Part shown: one piece after another, positions 1 through 8,689 of the stretch | Layout: every line of letters begins with the position of its first letter | Numbering within the stretch: the first letter of the stretch is position 1 | Assembly: GCA_018969485.1 (NCBI GenBank) | Contig: JAGWYG010000005.1 | Location: 1-64,000, forward strand | Direction of reading: 5' to 3' | DNA length: 64,000 bases | From: Chloroflexota bacterium | GTDB taxonomy: Bacteria > Chloroflexota > Chloroflexia > Chloroflexales > Roseiflexaceae | Notes under the pieces: generated by a model | Told to the model about the DNA's origin: nothing | Database searches by the model: none | Seen by the model: the letters and a program-made list of their open reading frames with translations, nothing else | Program-made: the position numbers and the translations under genes

Positions 1-1
1 C

Positions 2-1462
2 AGCGGCGTGTACAGCGTCGAGGTGTGTAACCCCGATGGCCAGTGCGCCATCCTGCCCCAGGCGTTCACCGTCACCGACGGCGGCCCGAGCCTGCTGGCG
101 GTCGCGCCGTCGCAGGGTTCGACCAGCGCGCCGGTGCTGGTGACGCTGTACGGCTTCGATTTCCAGCCCGGGCTGCTGGCCACCGTCGGCGCGACGGCGC
201 TCACGTCGGTGCGCCGGGTGAGCGCCACGCTGGCCACCGGCTACCTGCCGGCCGGCGTCGCTGCCGGGGTCTATGACATCACCGTGCGCAACAGCGCTTC
301 GGGGCCGGCCAGCACGCTGCCGAATGCCTACACATCCTACGATCTCGCGACCGATGATCTGGCGGCCGAGCATGACGATCTGACGACTGATCCGTCGACG
401 GTGCGCGCCGGGGCGATGACGCTGCTGCAGCTGAATGTCTGGCGGCGCGGCAGGGGGACGACGGCGCTCAGCGTGCCGGTGGTGTTCTACCGCCGGACGG
501 CGAACGGTGCGCTGCTCGAGATCGGCCGGGCGACCTCGGCGCCGATCGCGCCGGGGGCGCTCACGCCGACACTGGTGAGTGCCGGCTGGGACACCAGCGG
601 CCTGGCGGGCGATGTGACGATCGTCGCGATCATCGATCCCGACCTGACGCTCGGCGAACTGGTGACGTCGAACAACACCGCGCGCCGGACGATCACGGTG
701 ATGCCGCTGGCCGCCGGCGACCAGATCGCGCCGATGATCGATGCGATACGGCTCGGCGATGGCGCCAGCGAGGTGCGCGACGGCACGGTGACGGTGGCGG
801 TGACGGCGCGCGACGACGATGGCGGCAGCGGCCTGGCGGGCATGTTCCTGGTCGAGCGGGTATTCGATGCCGGCTCGCTGACCTGGGCGGTGACGCAGCA
901 GACGGGATGGGTGCCGTATCGCCCGAGCTACCCGCTGACGCTGGCCGGCGATGCGGGGCTGCACTACATCCAGGTGTGGGTGAGCGATGTCGCCGGCAAT
1001 GTCTCGGCCCGGCCGGCGCGGGCGGCGGTGAATGTGACGCCAGACAGCGCGACGGTGCGCAGCGGCCAGGTGCAACTGTTCCGGCGCACGCTGGCGGCCG
1101 GCGCGCGCCTGACCGTGACGCTGGCGACGGCCAGCGGCGATGCGGACCTGTACGTGTGGAATCCGGACGGCTCACTGGCGGGGTCGAGCGTGCGCACCGG
1201 CACGCAGACCGATGCGGTGAGCATCACGGCGGCGCGGGCCGGGGTGTACCAGATCGAGGTGGTTGGCTATGCGGCGTCGACCTATCGCCTGACGATCGAT
1301 GGCAGCGGCACGGTCGCCGCCCTGCCGCCGGAGCCGGGGATCACGAAGGTGGCGCGCTCGGCGCCGGCGGTGGCGCCGGCGGCGGTGCCGGCCGGCACGA
1401 GCGGGGTGCCGGCGGCGCCGCAGTTCACCTTCACCCTGTTCGCGCCGGTGCTGCGGCGCTGA
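2..1462 (+). CDS. Secreted TIG/CARDB/PPC-domain surface protein (5' end outside window)
   Basis: The reading frame is open from the first bases, so the N-terminus lies upstream; the first internal GTG at 8 is probably not the start. Visible order: an IPT/TIG-like Ig module (about residues 25-110), a CARDB-like module (about 120-230, with the typical pattern ending TSNNTARRTITV), a further Ig-like module (about 240-345), and a bacterial pre-peptidase C-terminal (PPC) module (about 350-430, containing GDADLYVWNPDG). The protein ends in a low-complexity Ala/Pro stretch and FTLFAPVLRR, resembling the short hydrophobic-Arg tail common on Chloroflexota exported proteins. Likely an extracellular adhesion or protease-associated protein; the substrate or catalytic part, if any, is outside the window. 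Confidence 0.75.
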   Translation, partial: SGVYSVEVCNPDGQCAILPQAFTVTDGGPSLLAVAPSQGSTSAPVLVTLYGFDFQPGLLATVGATALTSVRRVSATLATGYLPAGVAAGVYDITVRNSASGPASTLPNAYTSYDLATDDLAAEHDDLTTDPSTVRAGAMTLLQLNVWRRGRGTTALSVPVVFYRRTANGALLEIGRATSAPIAPGALTPTLVSAGWDTSGLAGDVTIVAIIDPDLTLGELVTSNNTARRTITVMPLAAGDQIAPMIDAIRLGDGASEVRDGTVTVAVTARDDDGGSGLAGMFLVERVFDAGSLTWAVTQQTGWVPYRPSYPLTLAGDAGLHYIQVWVSDVAGNVSARPARAAVNVTPDSATVRSGQVQLFRRTLAAGARLTVTLATASGDADLYVWNPDGSLAGSSVRTGTQTDAVSITAARAGVYQIEVVGYAASTYRLTIDGSGTVAALPPEPGITKVARSAPAVAPAAVPAGTSGVPAAPQFTFTLFAPVLRR

Positions 1463-1489
1463 ACGCCGTGCGCAGCCGGCCGTCGGTCG

Positions 1490-1527
1490 CCGACTCCGGT
1501 GATGTGGTCAATCGCCACCGGAGTCGG
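1490..1527. terminator. Hairpin between convergent genes, probable bidirectional terminator
   Basis: A perfect 12-bp inverted repeat (arms 1490-1501 and 1516-1527, 14-nt loop) lies between the stop of the surface protein at 1462 and the stop of the converging dehydrogenase at 1583. There is no T-tract on either side, so termination is inferred from position and stem strength. Confidence 0.6.
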
Positions 1528-1582
1528 AGCGTACGCGGGCGGCATCGGGCGCTGGCGCCGCCGCGTGCGGCCCGCCACGCCC

Positions 1583-2563
1583 TCAGCGCTGGAGCGCGCG
1601 GCGGGGAATGACGGTCGGATTCACCACCGCACTCGGCCAGCGGTCGTCGAGGATGGCGGCGATCGACTCGGCGATCTCGCGGTGCAGGTCGGCGATGACG
1701 TCGTGCGATGATGCCGCCATGTGCGGCGTGATCAGGACCCGGCGCGGATCGAACGTGAGCAGTTCGTGGTCGGCGCGCAGCGGTTCGTGCTCGACGACAT
1801 CGAGCGCCACACTGTGCAGCCGTTCGCTGCGCAGCGCCTCGAGCAGCGCATGCTCGTCGATCACGCCGCCACGGCTGGTGTTCACCAGGCATGCGCCCGG
1901 CCGCATCAGGCTCAGTCGCCGCGCGTCGAGCAGATGATGCGTCGCGGCGTTCAGTGGCACGCTCAATGTGACATAATCCGATGCATTCAGCAACTGATCG
2001 AGTGGCAGGGGCGTGATACCCAGCGCCAGGATGGCCGGATCATCGAGCAGGGGATCGCTGCCGAGCAGCGTGAAGCCGAACGGCGCCAGCCGACGCGCCA
2101 CCTGGCGGCCGATCTTCCCCAGGCCAACCAGGCCGACCGTCTGGCGCGACAGGCGGCGCAGGCCGCGCTCATCGCGCTGCGCCGCGCTCCAGCCGTCGCG
2201 GCGCACCGTCGCGTCGAACCACGGCAGCCGGCGCGCCAGGCTCAGCACCATCGCGGCAGCGTGGTCGGCCACCTCGGCGACGCAATACGTCGGCGCATTA
2301 CAGACCACGATGCCGCTGGCCGTCGCGGCGGCGACGTCGATGGTATCGACGCCGATGCCGTAGCGTGCGATCATGCGGCAGCGCGTCAGGCCGGCGATGG
2401 CGCTGGCGGGCATCGCCACGCTGCTGGTGATGATGATCTCGGCATCGCAGATCTGCGGCGCCGTGGCGTCGCCGAACACCAGATCGGCGCCGGCCGCAGC
2501 CGCGCGCTCCTCGGCGAATGGTTCCAGGCCAGGCGGCGGATCAGGCCAATGTATCGTCAGCAT
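1583..2563 (-). CDS. D-isomer-specific 2-hydroxyacid dehydrogenase (SerA/GhrB-like)
   Basis: NAD(P)-dependent reduction of 2-oxoacids or oxidation of D-2-hydroxyacids, 326 residues. The Rossmann motif GLGKIG is at about 147-152, and the family's catalytic Arg (NTSRGG, about 231), Glu (EHEP, about 260) and His (TPHMA, about 281) are all present. The ATG at 2563 is chosen because an AAAGGT-type Shine-Dalgarno lies just upstream and the family's N-terminal fold starts there; a longer frame to 2626 has no ribosome site. It is the promoter-distal gene of the long minus-strand catabolic block, 28 nt after an enolase-family gene, so it probably acts on a sugar-acid-derived keto or hydroxy acid. Confidence 0.9.
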   Translation of the reverse strand: MLTIHWPDPPPGLEPFAEERAAAAGADLVFGDATAPQICDAEIIITSSVAMPASAIAGLTRCRMIARYGIGVDTIDVAAATASGIVVCNAPTYCVAEVADHAAAMVLSLARRLPWFDATVRRDGWSAAQRDERGLRRLSRQTVGLVGLGKIGRQVARRLAPFGFTLLGSDPLLDDPAILALGITPLPLDQLLNASDYVTLSVPLNAATHHLLDARRLSLMRPGACLVNTSRGGVIDEHALLEALRSERLHSVALDVVEHEPLRADHELLTFDPRRVLITPHMAASSHDVIADLHREIAESIAAILDDRWPSAVVNPTVIPRRALQR

Positions 2564-2591
2564 CGTCGCATACCTTTCTGCCGCATCATGC

Positions 2592-3719
2592 TCACCCGAC
2601 GCGATACCGCGCCAGCGCCGCCTCATCGACCGTGATGCCGAGGCCCGGACCAGACGGCACCGCGAGGCGGCCCGCCACGATGCTCAACGGCTCGGCCAGC
2701 AGCGCCGTCCGCAGCGGATTCTCGGTCACGTCGAGCTCGAGCGGGGCCACCTCGGCGTTCGGCCCGGCCGTCGGCGCCGGCAGCAGCGCCAGCAACTGGA
2801 GCGTCGCCGCGATCGCGATCGCCCCGCCCCAGCAGTGAGGGATGCACGGTACCGCCGCCAGCCGCGCCAGATCAGCGACGAATAGCGTCTCGGCAATGCC
2901 GCCGCAGATCGCGACGTCGGGCTGCACGATATCGGCCTTGCCCTGCGCCAGCAGTTGCTGGAAGGCACCACGCGACTGCAGGATCTCGCCGCATGCGATC
3001 GGGATATCGAGATGCGCCGCCAGCCGTTCGTAGCCAGCGTAATCGGCCTGTGACGGGCTCAACTGCGGCATCGGTTCCTCAAACCAGTCGAGACCGATCT
3101 GCTCGAGCGCCCGGCCGACGCGGGTCGCGGTCGGCAGGGTGTAGGCCGCATTGCCGTCGGCCATCAGCCGCACCGCATCGGGCAGCGCATCGCGCACGCG
3201 CGCGATCAGCGGCAGTTCGTGGCGCCACGGATAGCGCCCGATGCGCATCTTGATCGCGGGGATGCCCTGCTCGACGAGGCGCAGCGCCTCATCGAGCCAG
3301 ACATCGGCCGGATCGCGCCCGGCGACATAGCTGAGCGCCGAGACATAGACCGGGACATGGTCGCGCAGCCGGCCACCGTACAACTCGGCGATCGACAGGC
3401 CGCACGCCTGGCCCCACAGGTCGTGCAGCGCGATGTCCATCGCCCCGACCGCAAACCCGTTGAGCGTCGCCTGCCACATCGCCTGCCACAGCCGCCGGTG
3501 CTGACGCGGATCCTGCCCCAGCACCAGCGGCGCACACACCTCATCGATCACCGCGCGGACCCCCGGCATGACGCACGTCTCGCCCCACCCCACCAGTCCG
3601 TCATCGGTCTCGAGCCGGACCAGCAGCACCTCGCGGTGGGTGTAGAGCCAGATCGACGGGCCGGTCGGCTGCGTCAGCGGATAGCGCGCCAGGATGGTCG
3701 TGACCTGTCGGATCTTCAT
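2592..3719 (-). CDS. Mandelate racemase/muconate lactonizing enzyme family protein
   Basis: Enolase-superfamily enzyme, 375 residues: capping domain (1-125) then TIM barrel. Metal ligands are visible as D188 (MADGN), E214 (FEEP) and E245 (CGE). The base motif on barrel strand 2 is K157-M-R159, so the second Lys of the usual KxK is Arg; a His at about 295 (PHCWGG) may serve as the opposite acid/base. Such enzymes dehydrate acid sugars or epimerise acids by abstracting the alpha proton of a carboxylate. Its position between two NAD-dependent oxidoreductase genes suggests acid-sugar dehydration, but the exact substrate cannot be read from sequence. Confidence 0.88.
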   Translation of the reverse strand: MKIRQVTTILARYPLTQPTGPSIWLYTHREVLLVRLETDDGLVGWGETCVMPGVRAVIDEVCAPLVLGQDPRQHRRLWQAMWQATLNGFAVGAMDIALHDLWGQACGLSIAELYGGRLRDHVPVYVSALSYVAGRDPADVWLDEALRLVEQGIPAIKMRIGRYPWRHELPLIARVRDALPDAVRLMADGNAAYTLPTATRVGRALEQIGLDWFEEPMPQLSPSQADYAGYERLAAHLDIPIACGEILQSRGAFQQLLAQGKADIVQPDVAICGGIAETLFVADLARLAAVPCIPHCWGGAIAIAATLQLLALLPAPTAGPNAEVAPLELDVTENPLRTALLAEPLSIVAGRLAVPSGPGLGITVDEAALARYRVG

Positions 3720-3731
3720 CGCATGCCCCGC

Positions 3732-4766
3732 TCATTCGAGATGGACGACCGCGCCCGTGCGTGCCGAACGCAGGCACGCCTCGCAGAGCGCCACCGCAGC
3801 GATGCCGTCATCGGCCGTGATCGCCGGTCGGCGCCGCTCGCGGACGCTGTCGATGAACTCCTGCAGCATCGCCGCATGCGCCTCGAGGCGAATCGGCGAA
3901 TTCGGATCATTGACGAAATCGAAACTCGGCTGGCTCCAGACGGTCGTCCATGCGCCGCGCTGGCCGAGGCGCACGCTGGTGTACATGTCGAAATCGAGCA
4001 ATCCGTGCTCCGCCACCACCTCGAACCGGAAGGTCTGCTCGGGGAACAGGCAATCGGGCAGTTCGAAGCACAGATTCAGCTGCGCCATGGCGCCATTGGC
4101 GAAGCCGACCTGTGCCATCACCGACATCCCTGGCCAGGGTGCGTCTGACTGCGTTGTGACGAACGCAAACACCTGGCGGGCCTCGCTGCCCGTCAGGTAG
4201 CGCATGAAATCGAAGTTATGGACCGCCTGGTCGAAGAAGAAGCCACCGCCGGCGGGATCGGCGATCCACGGTTTCTCGTCGACGAACGCGCGAAAGTCGG
4301 CCAGCGTGCCCATGGCATAGCTGCGCATCTGACGCACGCGACCCACCGTGCCATCGGCGACCAAGGCGTGGGCGCGCGCGAAGGTGCCGCGATAGCGTGC
4401 GGTGTGACACACCATCAGGTTGACGCCGGCGGCGGCGGCGGCGGCGCGCATCGCCTGCGCGTCGGCCACAGTCGGTGCCAGGGGCTTCTCGCTCAGGATG
4501 TGCTTGCCGGCGGCGGCGGCGGCGCGCACCTGGGGCAGGCGGAACTGCTCGGGTGTCGCCAGGATTACCGCCGCCACATCATCGCGCGCCAGCAGCGCCT
4601 CGAGCGATTCGGCATATGCGACGCGGTACTCCTCGGCGAGCCCCGCGGCGCGCCGGCCGACGGCGACGGCGCGCAGTGTCGCGCCGCGGGCGTGCTGTGC
4701 CAGGACCTGGGCGTACGTGCGTGCCATGTACCCCGAACCGATGATGCCGATGCCGACCGGATCCAT
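3732..4766 (-). CDS. Gfo/Idh/MocA family oxidoreductase (1 of 4 in the block)
   Basis: NAD(P)-dependent sugar or inositol dehydrogenase-type protein, 344 residues. N-terminal Rossmann fold with GIIGSGYMA (about 7-15), the EKP signature at 93-95 and a C-terminal alpha/beta domain with DQAVHNFD, whose His (about 183) is a usual catalytic position. Start at 4766 is fixed by AAGGAG 7 nt upstream; the longer frame to 5102 overlaps the next gene heavily. It lies 11 nt downstream of the D-threonine-aldolase-like gene, so the two are presumably co-transcribed. Substrate unknown; likely a sugar or sugar acid C-OH oxidation. Confidence 0.9.
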   Translation of the reverse strand: MDPVGIGIIGSGYMARTYAQVLAQHARGATLRAVAVGRRAAGLAEEYRVAYAESLEALLARDDVAAVILATPEQFRLPQVRAAAAAGKHILSEKPLAPTVADAQAMRAAAAAAGVNLMVCHTARYRGTFARAHALVADGTVGRVRQMRSYAMGTLADFRAFVDEKPWIADPAGGGFFFDQAVHNFDFMRYLTGSEARQVFAFVTTQSDAPWPGMSVMAQVGFANGAMAQLNLCFELPDCLFPEQTFRFEVVAEHGLLDFDMYTSVRLGQRGAWTTVWSQPSFDFVNDPNSPIRLEAHAAMLQEFIDSVRERRRPAITADDGIAAVALCEACLRSARTGAVVHLE

Positions 4767-4777
4767 TGCCAACTCCT

Positions 4778-5893
4778 TCACTCGCGCTTGCCGCGCGCCG
4801 CGACCGGGAAGCACTGCGCGACGACATCGCCACGCACGCCGACGAGCACGTCCGACAGGTTGACGGTGGTGCAGACATGGATGGGCGCGAACGCCAGCCG
4901 CGCGCCCGGCGCCGGATCGGTGCCGGGGCCGAGCCGCACGACACCATGTTCCTCCGACATGCGCTCCAGCCAGGCGTCGCCCCGCATCGCGCAGGCATAC
5001 CCTGGCAGGCCCACCATTGCGGGCGGGATATCGCCGCCGAACGTCTTCGAGCCGCCGTCGATCGTGGCGCGATCGGTCGCCGGGCGACTGACGACGGTGC
5101 ACAGGATCGACAGCGCGATGTCATCGTGGCGGAGCGCGCCGAGCGTCGCCATCATGGCGTCGCCGAAGACATACGTGCCGGGGCGCACCTCGGTCACGCC
5201 GGGCACGGCGGCCGCCCCCAGCGCCGTCGGCGTCGAGCCGGCGCTGACGCTGGTGATCGGATGGCCGGCGGCGCGCAGCGCCTCGGCGATCGCCACCAGC
5301 ATGCGCCCCTCGTCGGCCGCGGCCTGCGCGGCGCTCAGCTGTGCCGCGCCGGGGAAGAACGTGCTGCGATAGGCGAAGATGCCTTCGAGCTCCAGGCCGG
5401 GCAGGCGGCCAACTTCGTCGCACAGTGCCGCAGCGCGTTCGGCCGTCACCCCCGAGCGCCCCAGGCCCGCCTCGATCTCGACGCGCACCAGGATGCGGCT
5501 GCCGGCCGCGACGGCTGCGGCGCTCAGGCCCCGCGCGCCCACCACACTATCGACGCCCACGATCAGCCGGCAGCGCTGCGCCAGCGCCGCAGCGTGGCGC
5601 CACTTCAGCGGCCCCATGATCGGATACGCCACGAACACATCGGTGATGCCGGCATCGACGAAGACCTCGGCCTCCGACAGCTTGGCAGCCGTGATGCCGA
5701 CCGCGCCGGCCTCCATCTGCCGCCGCGCGATCAGCGGCGACTTGTGGGTTTTGATGTGGGGACGCAGCGTCGAGCCAGCCGCAGTGACCCGTGCTTGCCA
5801 CGTCGCGATGTTCGACTCGAGACGATCGAGATCGATGAGCAGGCACGGCGTGTCGAGTTCATCGATCGTCATTCCAGGCTGTGGTCCGGACAC
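4778..5893 (-). CDS. D-threonine aldolase / D-serine dehydratase-like PLP enzyme
   Basis: Fold-type III (alanine-racemase-like) PLP enzyme, about 371 residues. The RPHIKTHK motif near residues 44-51 carries the PLP lysine, and the C-terminal HVC pair in PIHVCTTVNL matches the metal-binding His-x-Cys of the D-threonine aldolase / eukaryotic-type D-serine dehydratase family. GTG at 5893 is preferred because GGAGGGGAG lies 7-9 nt upstream; an in-frame ATG at 5872 is the alternative. The family cleaves beta-hydroxy-D-amino acids or dehydrates D-serine. In this block it could process a hydroxy-amino-acid intermediate; that link is inference. Confidence 0.85.
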   Translation of the reverse strand: MSGPQPGMTIDELDTPCLLIDLDRLESNIATWQARVTAAGSTLRPHIKTHKSPLIARRQMEAGAVGITAAKLSEAEVFVDAGITDVFVAYPIMGPLKWRHAAALAQRCRLIVGVDSVVGARGLSAAAVAAGSRILVRVEIEAGLGRSGVTAERAAALCDEVGRLPGLELEGIFAYRSTFFPGAAQLSAAQAAADEGRMLVAIAEALRAAGHPITSVSAGSTPTALGAAAVPGVTEVRPGTYVFGDAMMATLGALRHDDIALSILCTVVSRPATDRATIDGGSKTFGGDIPPAMVGLPGYACAMRGDAWLERMSEEHGVVRLGPGTDPAPGARLAFAPIHVCTTVNLSDVLVGVRGDVVAQCFPVAARGKRE

Positions 5894-6034
5894 CTTGGTG
5901 CTCCCCTCCAGTAGGTGATCGCCACACCGGCGGTGCCGTGCGCGGTCGCACCGGCCCGCTCCGCAGCGCCGCCCCGTCGCGGCGGTGCCGGGCCAGCGCC
6001 TCGTCGCGCCATCCGGCATCAGGTCGCCACCCGG

Positions 6035-6967
6035 TCACATCGCCGGCCAGGTGGGTGGATCCAGCAGACGCTCGTCGTCCAGCGCCACCGCCCGGATCGC
6101 GGCACGCGTGGCCGCATCGAGTGGTCCGCCGGCGGCGAAGCCGAGGGCATCGTCGAGCTCGTGCTGGTGTGCCGTGCCGACCAGCGCCGCGCTCACGGCG
6201 GGATGCTCCAGTACGTGACGATATGCTAGCTCGGGCAGGCTCACGCCCGCGCGGGCGGCGATGTCGGCGAACTGCCGCGAGGCCTGGCGGAGCGGCGCCA
6301 GCGCGTCGGGCAGCCATGCCGCGCGGTGCGTCAGCACGCCCTTGAGCAATACCGACCGCACCACGACCGCGACGCCTGCGGCCGCGGCGCGTGGCAGGAC
6401 GCGCGCCTCGGGCCGGCGGTCGAGCAGGTTGTAGGCGATCTGCACCACATCGCAGCGCGGGTCGTCCAGCGCCGCCAGCGCCGCCGCCTCGCCATAGGTG
6501 CTGGCACCGATCGCGCCGATCACGCCGGCGCGGCGGTATTCATCGAGCACGCCGAGCGCCACGCCCTGGCGCAACACGGCGACGCCGGCCGAGTGCAGCA
6601 GCACCAGATCGAGCCGCTCGCGCCGCAGCAACGCCCGGCTCGTCGCCAGCGACGCCTCGATGCCCCGGCGTATGGTATCGGCATCGCCGTCCTCGGCGAA
6701 GCTGACCTTGGTCGCCAGCACGTACTCGTCGTGGCGCGCGGCCAGCGCCGTGCCGATGATCTCCTCGGCAGCGCCATACGCCCGGGCGGTATCGATCAGG
6801 CGGACCCCGCGGTCGAGTGCGGCGTGGAGCAGCGCGCCGGCCACCGCGTGGCTCGGCTGGCGATGGTCGCCGCTCGGGATGCCGTAGTCCAGCCCCAGTT
6901 CGACGGTGCCCAGTGCGATCGGCGTCACGCGCAGACCGGTGCGCCCCAGGATTCGCTCATGCATCAT
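6035..6967 (-). CDS. Aldo/keto reductase
   Basis: NADPH-dependent aldehyde/ketone reductase, 310 residues, (alpha/beta)8 barrel. The catalytic tetrad is visible: D59 and Y64 in DTARAYG, K87 in ATKVSF and H125 in LLHSAG. The start has two consecutive ATGs (6967, 6964); either works with the upstream GGTGAG. The gene begins 3 nt after the SDR stop, implying translational coupling. It resembles the L-fucose/D-arabinose dehydrogenase-type AKRs found in sugar-catabolic clusters, but the substrate is not determinable. Confidence 0.9.
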   Translation of the reverse strand: MMHERILGRTGLRVTPIALGTVELGLDYGIPSGDHRQPSHAVAGALLHAALDRGVRLIDTARAYGAAEEIIGTALAARHDEYVLATKVSFAEDGDADTIRRGIEASLATSRALLRRERLDLVLLHSAGVAVLRQGVALGVLDEYRRAGVIGAIGASTYGEAAALAALDDPRCDVVQIAYNLLDRRPEARVLPRAAAAGVAVVVRSVLLKGVLTHRAAWLPDALAPLRQASRQFADIAARAGVSLPELAYRHVLEHPAVSAALVGTAHQHELDDALGFAAGGPLDAATRAAIRAVALDDERLLDPPTWPAM

Positions 6968-6970
6968 GGC

Positions 6971-7765
6971 TCACCACAGCGTCCAGCCGCCGTCGACCTG
7001 CAAGTTTTGGCCGACGACATGGGCGGAGGCATCGGAGGCCAGGTACACCACCGCACCCTTCAGGTCGGTATCGTTGCCGCTGCGCCCATCGGGCGACATC
7101 GCCAGATAGCGCGGCTCGAAGGTCGGATTGGCCGCGCCGGGGCGCCAGAAGCCACCCGGTGTGATGCAGTTCACCCGCACCCCGTCGCGCGACCAGGTCG
7201 TGCCGAGGTAGCGCGTGAGCTGGATGACGCCCGCCTTGGCCACACCGTAGGCCACCGGATTGCGCTCCATGCCGCTGTCGGCGTAGATGTGGGTGTATGG
7301 CGCGACCACGCCATAGATCGAGCCGATGGTGATGATGCTGCCGCGCCGTTGCTGCAGCATCTGGCGGCCGAAGGCCTGGCACAGGTAGAACACGGCGTTC
7401 AGGTTGGCGTGAATGCTGCGGTTCCACTCCTCGGCGGGGAACGCTTCCGGCGCATAGGCCTTGCCGCCCGAGATCGAGGCGACCAGCACGTCGACGCGCC
7501 CGAAGCGCTCGACGACTGCGTCGCAGGTCGCGACGCACGAATCATGCGACTCGGCGTCGAGCGCCAGGGCCAGCGTCTCGCGCCCGCTGGCGGCAGACAG
7601 CTCGCGTGCCTGCTGCTCGCACCGTTCGACATTGCGCGAGGTGATCACCACCGTCGCACCCGCCTCGGCGAGCGCGCTGGCCATCTGATAGCCGAGCAGG
7701 CCGGCCCCGCCCGCGACCACCGCCACGCGGCCGCTCAGGTCGAAGAGCTGATTGATCGTCGTCAC
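6971..7765 (-). CDS. SDR family NAD(P)-dependent oxidoreductase
   Basis: Classical short-chain dehydrogenase, 264 residues. The cofactor motif GGAGLLG is at about 19-25, the structural Asn at 121, catalytic Ser at 149 (TIGSIYG) and YxxxK at 173-177 (YGVAK); the C-terminal Q-x-VDGGWTLW pattern is typical. Start is GTG at 7765, supported by GGGAGG upstream. Gluconate 5-dehydrogenase-like and 3-oxoacyl-ACP reductase-like proteins share this architecture; the neighbourhood favours sugar or polyol oxidation. Confidence 0.9.
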   Translation of the reverse strand: MTTINQLFDLSGRVAVVAGGAGLLGYQMASALAEAGATVVITSRNVERCEQQARELSAASGRETLALALDAESHDSCVATCDAVVERFGRVDVLVASISGGKAYAPEAFPAEEWNRSIHANLNAVFYLCQAFGRQMLQQRRGSIITIGSIYGVVAPYTHIYADSGMERNPVAYGVAKAGVIQLTRYLGTTWSRDGVRVNCITPGGFWRPGAANPTFEPRYLAMSPDGRSGNDTDLKGAVVYLASDASAHVVGQNLQVDGGWTLW

Positions 7766-7780
7766 ACAGTCCTCCCGGCC

Positions 7781-8689
7781 TCAGTGCGAGGCCCATGCAA
7801 GCCGACGGCGCAAGCCTTCGGCAACCAGCGAGATACCCAGGATGGTCCAGAGCACGATGGCTGCCGGGGCGAGCGGCAGCCAGGACTGACGGAAGATCGC
7901 CATGCGCGTCCCGGCGAGCATGCCGCCCCATTCGGGCGCCGGCAGGTTCGGCTGGTCGCCGGCGAGCAGGTCGCTCAGGCGCAGCGGCGCGTCGATGCCG
8001 AGGAACACGCCGAGAAAGCCGAGCTCGGCGATGAGCAGCAGCACGGCGGCGAACTCCTGGGCGGCGGCCGGGATGGCGCTGGGCGCGAGCGCCGGCACGA
8101 GGTAGTGCCGTGCCAGGCTCCAGCGCGTCGCGCCGATCGCCCGCGCCGCCTCGAGATACGGCTCACGCGCCAGGCGCTGCACGACGCTCACCACCAGATG
8201 GGTCCAGGGCGCCCAGCCGCTCAGGCCGAGCGCGATGACGAACAGCGGTGGGCCGGCGTGCGCGCCGATGGTGACGATGATCAGGAAGGCGAACAGGAGT
8301 GGCGGCAGCGCTGCGCTGGCTTCGGCCGCCGCGGCGATGGCGTGGCCGAGCGTACCGCCGAGCAGCACCGCGGCGATGCCCAGGGCGATGCCGACGCCCA
8401 GACGCAGTGCGCTGGCGCCCAGCGCCAGGCTCAGCGTCGGCGCGGCGCCGTGGATCAGGCGGCTCAGCTGATCACGACCTGCGAGATCGCTGCCGAGCCA
8501 GTACGCCGTGCTGGGTGGATATGGCGGTGCCCACCAGACGCCATCGATCTGCCGCATCGCCGGGCCCCGCTGTTCGGGGTCCGTCGGCGTCAGCATGCCG
8601 GGCCAGAGCGCCGCCAGCACGACTGGCAGCAATACCGCCATGCCACAGGCCAGCGGCAGCCATGCGCGCCGGTGCGCTGCGCGCGTCAT
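7781..8689 (-). CDS. Dpp/Opp-type ABC transporter permease, DppC-like
   Basis: Inner-membrane permease of about 302 residues with one N-terminal TM helix, an extracytoplasmic loop containing a YWLGSDLAGRD motif, and a C-terminal five-helix BPD_transp core. The EAA loop that docks the ATPase reads EAARAIGATRWSLARHY. ATG at 8689 overlaps the stop of the partner permease as ATGA. It forms a heterodimeric permease with the next gene. No ATPase or binding protein is adjacent; the only binding protein in the block is at 16089-17858. Confidence 0.88.
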   Translation of the reverse strand: MTRAAHRRAWLPLACGMAVLLPVVLAALWPGMLTPTDPEQRGPAMRQIDGVWWAPPYPPSTAYWLGSDLAGRDQLSRLIHGAAPTLSLALGASALRLGVGIALGIAAVLLGGTLGHAIAAAAEASAALPPLLFAFLIIVTIGAHAGPPLFVIALGLSGWAPWTHLVVSVVQRLAREPYLEAARAIGATRWSLARHYLVPALAPSAIPAAAQEFAAVLLLIAELGFLGVFLGIDAPLRLSDLLAGDQPNLPAPEWGGMLAGTRMAIFRQSWLPLAPAAIVLWTILGISLVAEGLRRRLAWASH

